Source: Gammaproteobacteria bacterium
GTDB lineage: Bacteria > Pseudomonadota > Gammaproteobacteria > Steroidobacterales > Steroidobacteraceae
Reading direction: 5' to 3'
NCBI GenBank assembly: GCA_003156695.1
Contig: PMHN01000366.1
Location: 1 to 5,622, forward strand
Length of the DNA stretch: 5,622 bases
Numbering within the stretch: the stretch's first letter is position 1; the number at the start of each line of letters is the position of its first letter. The position numbers and the translations under genes are program-made. Under the pieces are notes generated by a model. That model made no database searches and was not told the origin of the DNA. It saw nothing but the letters and a program-made list of their open reading frames with translations. Below are positions 1 through 5,622 of this stretch, piece by piece.

Positions 1-764
1 CCGCCGGAGTTGCCCGGGTTGACGGCAACATCCGTCTGGATGAATGGCACGTAGTTCTCGCCCTGCAGTGAGCGCGAGGTGGCGCTGATGATGCCGGCGG
101 TGGCGCTGTTGTCGAAACCGAAGGGTGAGCCGATCGCCAGCACCCACTGGCCGGGCTTGATGCGGGTGGGATCCCCTAACCGCACGGTGGGCAGGTTGGT
201 GGCGTTGATCTTGATCACCGCCACGTCGGTGCGTTCGTCGGCGCCGAGTACCTTCGCCGCAAACTCGCGCCGGTCGGTGAGCCGCACGGTGACTTCTTCG
301 GCGTTCGCCACCACGTGGGTGTTGGTCAGGATGTAACCGTCAGGGCTGATGATGAAGCCCGAGCCCGCCCCCTTGACGGGCGGCTGGTTGCCGCGCGGCT
401 CCTGGCCCGGAGCGGGAACGCCAAAGCGCTTGAAAAAATCATAGAACGGATCGTTCGGCGACAGTCCCTGCAGGCCGCCCTGCTGGGTCTTCTCGACCAC
501 CTCCACGTTCACCACCGCCGGACCGCATCTCTCCACCAGCTGCGAGAAGTCCGGCAGCGCCCGCACGACCGGCTCCGCCATCTCGGTCGACGGGGGCGCA
601 GCCGCGTCCGCAGCCACGATCGCAGCCACCCCGGGAGCGGCCGCGCCGCGCTCGGATTGCGCGCTGAGGTCCCGGGAACATGCGGCCAGCGCCACGGCCA
701 TCCCCAGCACGGCAAGCAGCCGCTTGAGCGCCGGATAGCAGGAGCAGTTAAACATGAGATTCAT
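1..764 (-). CDS. Do/HtrA-family serine protease (DegP/DegQ/MucD-like), probable lipoprotein, 3' end outside window
   Basis: Partial gene: 254 complete codons, then the left edge. It encodes a periplasmic trypsin-like protease of the Do (HtrA) family, which degrades or refolds damaged envelope proteins. Seen in the translation: a basic then hydrophobic leader (residues 13-28) ending in the lipobox L26-A27-A28-C29; an Ala/Pro-rich linker (about 35-67); the family opening LPDFSQLVE (70-78) with AVVNVEV (83-89); a loop with DPFYDFFKRFG (105-115); GSGFIIS (134-140); TNTHVV with catalytic His150; ERTDVAVIKI with catalytic Asp180; and NPGNSGG with catalytic Ser253 at the very edge. The PDZ domains expected in this family would lie outside. 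The ATG at 764 is chosen because it overlaps the lnt stop codon as ATGA; an in-frame ATG at 755 is the alternative. No clear Shine-Dalgarno precedes either, fitting coupling to lnt translation. Extra cysteines at 7, 9 and 80 are unusual. The family call is secure; DegP, DegQ and MucD subtypes cannot be separated here. Confidence 0.93.
   Translation of the reverse strand, partial: MNLMFNCSCYPALKRLLAVLGMAVALAACSRDLSAQSERGAAAPGVAAIVAADAAAPPSTEMAEPVVRALPDFSQLVERCGPAVVNVEVVEKTQQGGLQGLSPNDPFYDFFKRFGVPAPGQEPRGNQPPVKGAGSGFIISPDGYILTNTHVVANAEEVTVRLTDRREFAAKVLGADERTDVAVIKINATNLPTVRLGDPTRIKPGQWVLAIGSPFGFDNSATAGIISATSRSLQGENYVPFIQTDVAVNPGNSG
678..764 (-). other. Lipoprotein-type signal sequence of the Do-like protease (type II signal peptidase site)
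   Basis: Codons 1-29 encode a leader with Lys14-Arg15, a hydrophobic run from Leu16 to Ala28 and the lipobox LAAC, with the lipidated cysteine predicted at residue 29 (codon 680-678). The residue after it is Ser30, not Asp, which under the E. coli Lol rule would favour outer-membrane sorting. A type I signal peptidase site shortly after (near Ser34-Ala35) cannot be excluded, which would give a soluble periplasmic protein as in E. coli DegP. Confidence 0.65.
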
Positions 765-2365
765 GGGGAGGGTTCCACACCGTGTCGGTCCCTATCATTC
801 CGCAGCCACAGCCCGTACGCCAGCGCCATCGCGGCGAGGCTCACGATGAGCCAGTTTCCCACCACCGCGTAGGGCGTCAGGCCCATAAGAGGCACAATCT
901 GTGAGATCAGCACCACCGGTTCAAATTCCCGCGCCCGCGCAATCACCTCGCCGTGGGGACCCACGACCGCCGAGATGCCATCGTTGGCAGCCCGCACCAG
1001 ATAGCGGCCGGCTTCCAGCGCCCGCATGCGCGCGATCTGGAAATGCTGGTGGCGGGCCGTGGAGTGACCGAACCAGGCGTCGTTGGTGACATTGACGAGC
1101 GCATCGGCGTGGCGCAACACCGCGAGCATCGAACTGCCGTAGGCGTCCTCATAACAGATGGTGGCCCCCAGCTGCAGATGCGCCGCCGGCAGCGGCGGCT
1201 GCTCGGCCGCGCCGGGCGTGAAGTCCGAGTACGGCAGGCTCATGAGGCGCAGCCACGAACGCACCCAGTGCGGCACCGGGAAGAACTCGGCGAAGGGCAC
1301 CAGGTGATGCTTGTCGTACCAGTTCAGCGTGTCGTCAAACGCCAGCACGGAGTTGAAGTAGCGTGTCTTATCTTCGCTACCCTCGCCGCCCTTGCCCGCG
1401 GGCACGCTTTCCGCGCGCAACACGCCCATCACCAGCGCCGAGTGATGTGTGCGCGCCTCGGTGTTGAGGTGGTTGAGGTACGGCACGATGTCGTTGGCGA
1501 CTTCGGCGGTAGCGGACTCGGGCCACACGATGAGTCCCACACCGAGCGCCTTCTCGGTGAGTGCCTGGTAGAGCTTGAGTGTCGTGTCCTTGTTAGTGTC
1601 GAGCCACTTCTGGTCCTGCGGAATCGCACCCTGGATCACCGCCACTGACACCGGCGCGCCGCTGACGTGCGTCCAGGACACGTGCCGCAGGCCCGCGCCG
1701 GCGAGCCACGGAACCACGAGCACGAACGCGGCGATCAGGCGCGCGCGCCGCGTGCCCAGCGCGAACGTCGCGAGGGCGCCGGCGCTCACGAGCAAGATCG
1801 CGCTCAGGCCGTACACGCCCACGAGCGGAGCGAAGCCTGCCAGCCACGTGTCGGTCTGCGAGTAGCCGAGCGACAGCCACGAGAAGCCGGACAGGAACCA
1901 GCCGCGCCACCACTCGATGAGCAGCCAGCTCGCCGGCAGCGCGACGAGCCAGCGCGCGAGGCCGGTGCGCGGCAGCCAGCGCGCGGCCGCGTAGCCGAGC
2001 GCGGCGTGATACAGGCCCATGATGGCGACGAGTCCCAGCATGAGGACAAACGCGAGCCAGATGGGCGCCTCGCCGAAGCCGTGGATGCTGATGTACAGCC
2101 AATAGGTGCCGGCGGCGAAGGTCGCGGCGTTGAAACAGAACCCGAGGCGCGCGGCCTCGCGTGGCGCCGCGTCCTGCCACAGCCACATGAGCACCGCGGG
2201 GCACAGCACCGCGAGCGGCCAGAGGTTCAGTGGTGCAAAGGCTGCCGCCAGCGCCGCTCCGGCGGTGAGCGCCAGCACCGCGCGCACCAGCGCAGATGAG
2301 GGCCGCGGCAGGCCGTAGCGTGCCTGCCCCGGCGGCGGGGCCGCGGTGCGGGAAGCTGCGTGCAT
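761..2365 (-). CDS. lnt: Apolipoprotein N-acyltransferase Lnt
   Basis: Inner-membrane enzyme that transfers an acyl chain from phospholipid to the N-terminal cysteine of apolipoproteins, the last step of lipoprotein maturation before Lol sorting. The 534 residues show a hydrophobic N-terminal half (membrane segments roughly 28-65, 78-118, 137-152, 176-222), then a periplasmic nitrilase-fold (carbon-nitrogen hydrolase) domain from about 238 to 490, and a last membrane segment about 498-520. The catalytic triad is visible: Glu283 in WPES, Lys352 in YDKHHLVPF and Cys404 in ICYED. The conserved FAEFFP (Glu360) and NDAWFG (428-433) are also present, each offset by about 17 from E. coli Lnt. The N-terminus carries about 16 extra residues, rich in Ala/Pro, before the first membrane segment. 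The start lies 5 nt after the corC stop with no good Shine-Dalgarno, suggesting coupling. The TGA stop overlaps the start of the protease gene. Confidence 0.97.
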   Translation of the reverse strand: MHAASRTAAPPPGQARYGLPRPSSALVRAVLALTAGAALAAAFAPLNLWPLAVLCPAVLMWLWQDAAPREAARLGFCFNAATFAAGTYWLYISIHGFGEAPIWLAFVLMLGLVAIMGLYHAALGYAAARWLPRTGLARWLVALPASWLLIEWWRGWFLSGFSWLSLGYSQTDTWLAGFAPLVGVYGLSAILLVSAGALATFALGTRRARLIAAFVLVVPWLAGAGLRHVSWTHVSGAPVSVAVIQGAIPQDQKWLDTNKDTTLKLYQALTEKALGVGLIVWPESATAEVANDIVPYLNHLNTEARTHHSALVMGVLRAESVPAGKGGEGSEDKTRYFNSVLAFDDTLNWYDKHHLVPFAEFFPVPHWVRSWLRLMSLPYSDFTPGAAEQPPLPAAHLQLGATICYEDAYGSSMLAVLRHADALVNVTNDAWFGHSTARHQHFQIARMRALEAGRYLVRAANDGISAVVGPHGEVIARAREFEPVVLISQIVPLMGLTPYAVVGNWLIVSLAAMALAYGLWLRNDRDRHGVEPSP

Positions 2366-2370
2366 GCCGT

Positions 2371-3246
2371 TCAGCTGCCGCCGCCGGCGGCGTGCTCTTC
2401 GGGCGGCAGCACGTCGCGCGGCGCGACCACCCGCAGCGCATCGATCCGGCCGCGGTCGACACGCATGACCTGAAATTCAAAGCCGTCGATACTGGCGGTC
2501 TCGCCGCGGCGCGGCAGCCGCCCGAGCTGCTTCATGAGCAGGCCGGCGATGGTGTCAAAGCCCTGCTCCTCGGAGAGCTGCGCGGCGAAGTAGTCGTTGA
2601 ACTCGCCGATGCGCGTCACCCCGCGCACCGTGAACTTGCGCTCGCCGTCGCGGCGGATGTTGTGATCGTCTTCGACGTCGAACTCATCGTCGATCTCACC
2701 GACGATCTGCTCGATCACGTCCTCGATGGTGACGAGTCCGGAGACGCCGCCATACTCGTCCACGACGATCGCCATGTGATTGCGATTGCGACGGAATTCC
2801 TTCAGCAGCACATTCAGCCGCTTGGACTCCGGCACGAACTGCGCCGGCCGCATGTACTCGCGGATGTCGAAGCGTCCACGGGCGCCGGCGGCGGACAGCC
2901 GCAGCAGGTCCTTCGCCATCAGGACCCCGACGATGTCGTCGCGGTCCTCGTCCATCACCGGGAAGCGCGAGTGGCCGGATTCGACCACCACCGCGAGAAT
3001 CTGCGCCGCCGGCGTGGCGCGCCGCACGAACACCATCTGGCCGCGCGGCACCATGATGTCGCGCACCTGAAGGTCTGCCACTCCCAGCACGCCTTCGAGC
3101 ATGGTGAGCGCATCGCCATCGATGAGGTCTCGCTCGCCCGCTTCGCGCAGCACGCTCAGCAGTTGCTGACGGTCCTGCGGCTCGACGGCGAGCCCCTGGG
3201 TGAGGCGTTTCAGCCAGCGTCCGGTGGTATTGAGATCCTTCGCCAT
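2371..3246 (-). CDS. corC: CorC/YbeX-type CBS-domain protein
   Basis: Soluble CBS-domain protein of 291 residues, almost the same length as E. coli YbeX (292). The family has been linked to magnesium/cobalt efflux and, more recently, to ribosome metabolism and heat tolerance; its exact role is unsettled. Domains seen: an N-terminal segment with DLIDGDALTMLEGV (40-53) and VRDIMVPR (61-68); a first CBS motif with HSRFPV (92-97) and GVLMAKDLL (107-115); a second with HMAIVVDEYGGVSGLVTIED (157-176); an acidic stretch EIDDEFDVEDD (184-194); and a C-terminal CorC_HlyC domain (about 203-275) with FNDYF, GFDTIAGLL and LPRRGE. It lacks the membrane-spanning DUF21/CNNM domain of larger relatives, so it should be cytoplasmic or peripheral. 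It starts 6 nt after the ybeY stop and has a plausible ribosome binding site inside the end of ybeY. Confidence 0.96.
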   Translation of the reverse strand: MAKDLNTTGRWLKRLTQGLAVEPQDRQQLLSVLREAGERDLIDGDALTMLEGVLGVADLQVRDIMVPRGQMVFVRRATPAAQILAVVVESGHSRFPVMDEDRDDIVGVLMAKDLLRLSAAGARGRFDIREYMRPAQFVPESKRLNVLLKEFRRNRNHMAIVVDEYGGVSGLVTIEDVIEQIVGEIDDEFDVEDDHNIRRDGERKFTVRGVTRIGEFNDYFAAQLSEEQGFDTIAGLLMKQLGRLPRRGETASIDGFEFQVMRVDRGRIDALRVVAPRDVLPPEEHAAGGGS

Positions 3247-3252
3247 CTTGAG

Positions 3253-3747
3253 TTAGCTCCGGTAGGGGTTGGCGAACCCCAGGCGCCTGAGCACCGCGAT
3301 CTCGCGACGTTCCATGCGCTGCGCATCGCTCGTGCGCTCGTGGTCGTAGCCGATGAGGTGCAGTGTGCCGTGCACGATGAGATGCGCCCAGTGGGCCTTG
3401 AGCGGCTTGTCCTGGGCGCGCGCCTCGGCGCGCAGCACGCGGGCGCAGACCACCAGGTCTCCGAGGGGCAGCGACGCGCTCGCCGCCGCATGCGGCAGGC
3501 GTGGCGCTGGAAACGACAGCACGTTAGTGGCCTGGTCACGGCCGCGGAAATGGGCATTCAGGCGCCGGCTTTCAGCGGCCGCGACGACCCGCACGCCCAG
3601 CTCGCGCCCCGCCGCGCGCCGGCCCGCGGCGGTACTCGCCCACAATGCCAGCTCCCGCCGCGACGGCGACCAGCCGCTGACGCGCCGTTGCACTTCAAGT
3701 CGCACGGGCGCCGCGACCGCCACCCTGCCAGGTCGGCTGCCGAGCAT
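3253..3747 (-). CDS. ybeY: Endoribonuclease YbeY (rRNA maturation / ribosome quality control)
   Basis: Zinc-dependent single-strand endoribonuclease of the UPF0054 family, involved in 16S rRNA 3'-end maturation and 70S ribosome quality control in E. coli. The 164 residues include the family metal-binding signature HGTLHLIGYDH, with predicted zinc ligands His126, His130 and His136. The conserved FRGRDQATNVLSFP (67-80) contains Arg68, the equivalent of the functionally important Arg59 of E. coli. LGDLVVC (95-101) and KAHWAHLIVHG (117-127) also match the family. The ATG at 3747 makes it about nine residues longer than the E. coli protein; the first homologous strand seems to begin near residue 15, so a GTG at codon 9 or 15 is a possible alternative, but neither has a clear ribosome binding site. 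It begins 17 nt after the phoH stop, behind a GC hairpin described separately. Confidence 0.96.
   Translation of the reverse strand: MLGSRPGRVAVAAPVRLEVQRRVSGWSPSRRELALWASTAAGRRAAGRELGVRVVAAAESRRLNAHFRGRDQATNVLSFPAPRLPHAAASASLPLGDLVVCARVLRAEARAQDKPLKAHWAHLIVHGTLHLIGYDHERTSDAQRMERREIAVLRRLGFANPYRS
3257..3260 (-). promoter_or_regulatory. Likely ribosome binding site of corC
   Basis: GGAG on the minus strand, 10 nt before the corC ATG at 3246 and overlapping the last sense codon region of ybeY. It is the clearest Shine-Dalgarno-like sequence at any junction in the window; the spacing is slightly long. It supports the ATG at 3246 as the start. Confidence 0.45.
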
Positions 3748-3762
3748 GCGGCGAGCCGCCGC
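3748..3762 (-). promoter_or_regulatory. Perfect GC inverted repeat abutting the ybeY start codon
   Basis: On the mRNA strand this reads GCGGCG-GCT-CGCCGC: a 6-bp all-GC stem with a 3-nt loop. It ends exactly one base before the ybeY ATG and begins 2 nt after the phoH TGA. It fills the place where a ribosome binding site would lie. A ribosome finishing phoH would cover and melt it, so a role in translational coupling is inferred. It has no U-run and is not a terminator. In such GC-rich DNA it could be chance. Confidence 0.4.
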
Positions 3763-3764
3763 GC

Positions 3765-4733
3765 TCAGGATGAACTCCCGCGCGACTCGTAGGCCTGCAC
3801 GATGCGCTGCACGAGCGGGTGACGCACCACGTCGTGCGCGTCGAAGAAGGTGAACGCCACGCCCTCCACGGCCCGCAGCACCTGCACGACGTGACTCAAG
3901 CCCGACTGCCGGCCGGCGGGCAGATCCGTCTGGGTGATATCGCCGGTGACAACCGCGCGGGAGCCGAAGCCGATGCGGGTGAGGAACATCTTCATCTGCT
4001 CGATGGTGGTGTTCTGTGCTTCGTCGAGAATGATGAAGGAATCATTGAGCGACCGGCCGCGCATGAACGCCAGCGGCGCGACCTCGATGACGCTGCGCTC
4101 GATAAAACGCGCCACACGGTCAAAGCCCATCATCTCGTACAGCGCGTCGTACATCGGCCGCAGGTACGGATCGACCTTCTGCGTCAGATCCCCCGGCAGG
4201 AACCCCAGACGCTCGCCCGCCTCGACGGCCGGCCGCACCAGGATGAGCCGCCGCACGCGCTCGGCTTGCAGCGCCTCCACCGCGCAGGCCACCGCGAGAT
4301 AGGTCTTACCGGTGCCCGCAGGCCCGATGCCGAAAGTCAGGTCCCGGGTGCGGATGTGCTCCAGGTAGTCGCGCTGGTGTGCGCCACGTGCACGGATGCC
4401 GCCGCTGGGCAGCCGCACGCCATGATCGCGCGAGTCCGCCGCCGCGACCGGACCTGACGCGCGTTCGTGCAGCGCCAGATGCACCCGCTCGGGCGTAACC
4501 TCGTCAGTCGCCGTGAGCACAAACAGCTCGTGCAGCAGCGATTGCGCATTCGCGGCCTGTGCGCCGCTGACGCGGAAGTTGTCGCCACGGCGTTGAATGC
4601 GTACGTCCAGGCGCGTCTCCAGCAGGCGCAGGTTCTCATCGAGCGGTCCGCAGAGATTGGCGAGGCGGGCGTTGTCCGCCGGCTCCAGAACGAACTCCCG
4701 CTGCAACTCTGCTGATGGTGCGGCCACTGGCAT
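3765..4733 (-). CDS. ybeZ: PhoH-family ATPase (YbeZ/PhoL-like)
   Basis: Cytoplasmic P-loop NTPase of the PhoH family; its E. coli counterpart YbeZ is encoded next to YbeY and is thought to act with it in RNA metabolism. Numbered from the ATG at 4733 (322 residues): an N-terminal RNA-binding-like region (about 30-75, DENLRLLETRLDVRI); a linker with the family-typical GGIRARGAHQRDYLEHI (111-127); Walker A GPAGTGKT (137-144) with Lys143; LVRPAVEAGERLGFLPGD (165-182); Walker B FIILDEAQN (233-241) with Asp237 and Glu238; and VVTGDITQTDLP (261-272). Length fits the YbeZ group. Two starts are possible: the ATG one base after the miaB stop, chosen here, or an in-frame GTG at 4754 that overlaps miaB by 20 nt and adds seven residues with no clear homology. 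The position between miaB and ybeY is the conserved one for this family. Confidence 0.95.
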   Translation of the reverse strand: MPVAAPSAELQREFVLEPADNARLANLCGPLDENLRLLETRLDVRIQRRGDNFRVSGAQAANAQSLLHELFVLTATDEVTPERVHLALHERASGPVAAADSRDHGVRLPSGGIRARGAHQRDYLEHIRTRDLTFGIGPAGTGKTYLAVACAVEALQAERVRRLILVRPAVEAGERLGFLPGDLTQKVDPYLRPMYDALYEMMGFDRVARFIERSVIEVAPLAFMRGRSLNDSFIILDEAQNTTIEQMKMFLTRIGFGSRAVVTGDITQTDLPAGRQSGLSHVVQVLRAVEGVAFTFFDAHDVVRHPLVQRIVQAYESRGSSS

Positions 4734-4734
4734 T

Positions 4735-5622
4735 TCAGCCGCTGACCGCGGCACGCGCGGCCGGCTGAGCGTGCGGCACAGCCAGGCGCCCGCGCAGGCT
4801 GTGGGCGCGCACCTCGGTCACCTCGACGTCGACGAAGCGGTTGATGAGCGTCGCGGGCCCGGCAAAATTCACCCAGCGATTGTTGGCGGTACGACCGGCG
4901 AGTTCGCGTGCATCCTTCTTTGCGGGCCGCTGGATGAGCACGCGCTGGCGCGTGCCCACCATCGCCTCGCTGATCACGCGTGCCTGGGATTCGATCTGCG
5001 CCTGCAGCCGCGCGAGCCGCTCGAGCTTCACCTCGTTGCCGACCTCATCGGGGAGCGAGGCGGCCGGGGTTCCGGGACGGCGGCTGTAGATGAAGCTGTA
5101 TGACTGATCGCAGTCCACGTCGCGCGCCAGCGCGAGCGTGGCGGCGAAATCGCGCTCGCTCTCGCCCGGAAAGCCCACGATAAAGTCGGTGGAAACGGCA
5201 ATGTCGGGACGCACGGCGCGCAGGCGTCGCACCTTGTCCTTGAATTCGAGCGTGGTGTAGCCGCGCTTCATGAGCGCGAGCACGCGGTCGGAACCGCTTT
5301 GCACCGGCAGGTGCAAGTGATTGGCCAGCTGCGGCACGTTGGCGAACGCCTCGATCAGGCTGTCGCCGAACTCCAGGGGATGCGAGGTGGTGAAGCGGAT
5401 GCGCTCGATTCCCGGCACCCGCGCGACATGATGGATGAGCGTGGCGAGATCCGCCTGCACGCCATCGGCCATCGGCCCGAGATAGGCGTTGACGTTCTGG
5501 CCGAGCAGAGTGACTTCTCTCACGCCGCGAGCGGCCAGGGTCCGCGCTTCGGTTTCGATGGCGCCCGACGGACGAGAATACTCCGCGCCGCGCGTATAGG
5601 GCACCACGCAGAAGGTGCAGAA
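4735..5622 (-). CDS. miaB: tRNA-2-methylthio-N6-dimethylallyladenosine37 synthase MiaB, 5' end outside window
   Basis: Radical SAM methylthiotransferase that converts i6A37 to ms2i6A37 in tRNAs reading UNN codons. The window holds the last 295 residues; the N-terminal UPF0004 domain with the auxiliary cluster cysteines and the first cysteine of the radical SAM CX3CX2C motif are beyond the right edge. The fragment opens with [12 protein letters not shown], so the second and third cluster cysteines are its residues 2 and 5. Next come [19 protein letters not shown] (SAM-domain), [28 protein letters not shown] and [15 protein letters not shown], all strongly MiaB-like. The C-terminal TRAM domain (about 225-280) ends in [20 protein letters not shown], followed by a short Ala-rich tail. 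The TGA stop is followed after one base by the phoH ATG. The related methylthiotransferases RimO and MtaB are less likely given [11 protein letters not shown] and the phoH-ybeY neighbours. Confidence 0.97.
   Translation of the reverse strand, partial: FCTFCVVPYTRGAEYSRPSGAIETEARTLAARGVREVTLLGQNVNAYLGPMADGVQADLATLIHHVARVPGIERIRFTTSHPLEFGDSLIEAFANVPQLANHLHLPVQSGSDRVLALMKRGYTTLEFKDKVRRLRAVRPDIAVSTDFIVGFPGESERDFAATLALARDVDCDQSYSFIYSRRPGTPAASLPDEVGNEVKLERLARLQAQIESQARVISEAMVGTRQRVLIQRPAKKDARELAGRTANNRWVNFAGPATLINRFVDVEVTEVRAHSLRGRLAVPHAQPAARAAVSG

Noticed and set aside
740..790. Possible terminator or promoter between lnt and the protease gene
   Set aside because: No stem-loop with a U-run and no convincing -35/-10 pair is visible, and the two coding regions overlap.
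79..872. Plus-strand open frames 79-336 and 315-872 and minus-strand frames 439-681 and 509-715 near the left edge
   Set aside because: They are other frames of the Do-like protease, whose own frame (764-1, open at the left edge) carries the lipobox, His, Asp and Ser motifs in order.
953..2299. Plus-strand open frames of 231 codons (953-1648) and 210 codons (1667-2299) opposite lnt
   Set aside because: Shadow frames of lnt: Arg/Gln/Glu/His-rich translations without recognisable domains or ribosome binding sites, while the minus strand has an intact Lnt with its full catalytic triad.
2380..2391. 12-bp perfect GC palindrome GCCGCCGGCGGC near the corC end, 15 nt before the lnt start
   Set aside because: It encodes the Ala-Gly-rich tail of CorC and lies in a run of GCC/GGC codons, so it is most simply a by-product of codon use. 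It has no loop and no U-run, so it is not a terminator.
1593..2480. 295-codon minus-strand frame overlapping the end of corC and the first half of lnt
   Set aside because: Arg/Ala-rich out-of-frame translation; both corC and lnt are intact in their own frames with conserved motifs.
2296..3792. 498-codon open frame on the plus strand, antisense to corC and ybeY
   Set aside because: It lies opposite two well-recognised genes. Its translation is low-complexity (His/Arg/Ala/Asp-rich) with no family motif, and long antisense frames are expected where GC-rich codon use removes stop codons.
3819..4457. 212-codon plus-strand frame opposite phoH
   Set aside because: Antisense shadow of the PhoH ATPase; no domain signal and the sense frame has intact Walker A and B motifs.

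Overview
This is a gene-dense, high-GC stretch of chromosome from a Gram-negative (diderm) bacterium. All six genes lie on the minus strand and read right to left. In transcription order they are miaB (3' two-thirds), a phoH/ybeZ-type ATPase gene, ybeY, corC/ybeX, lnt, and a Do/HtrA-family serine protease gene cut off by the left edge. The order miaB-phoH-ybeY-corC-lnt is the conserved block of many gamma- and other proteobacteria. The protein matches (Lnt, MiaB and a YbeX-like soluble CorC) suggest a high-GC gammaproteobacterium or close relative; the genus cannot be told from this window.

Layout from right to left: 5622-4735 is miaB without its N-terminal part; 4733-3765 phoH; 3747-3253 ybeY; 3246-2371 corC; 2365-761 lnt; 764-1 a Do-like protease ending right at its active-site serine. 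Junctions are very tight: 1, 17, 6 and 5 nt gaps, then a 4-nt ATGA overlap between lnt and the protease gene. There is no intergenic room for a conventional terminator or promoter, so one polycistronic message with translational coupling is likely, driven from beyond the right edge or from within a gene. No RNA genes, mobile elements, CRISPR arrays or long repeats were seen.

Functionally the cluster links translation quality (MiaB tRNA thiomethylation, YbeY RNA processing/ribosome maturation, the PhoH-like ATPase) with envelope functions (CorC, Lnt lipoprotein N-acylation, periplasmic proteolysis). The most notable point is the last junction. The Do-like protease has a lipobox-type signal sequence (LAAC, Cys29), and its start codon overlaps the stop codon of lnt, the gene for the enzyme that completes lipoprotein maturation. 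I found no evidence of a wholly new system; the remaining observations concern start sites, coupling signals and operon composition.
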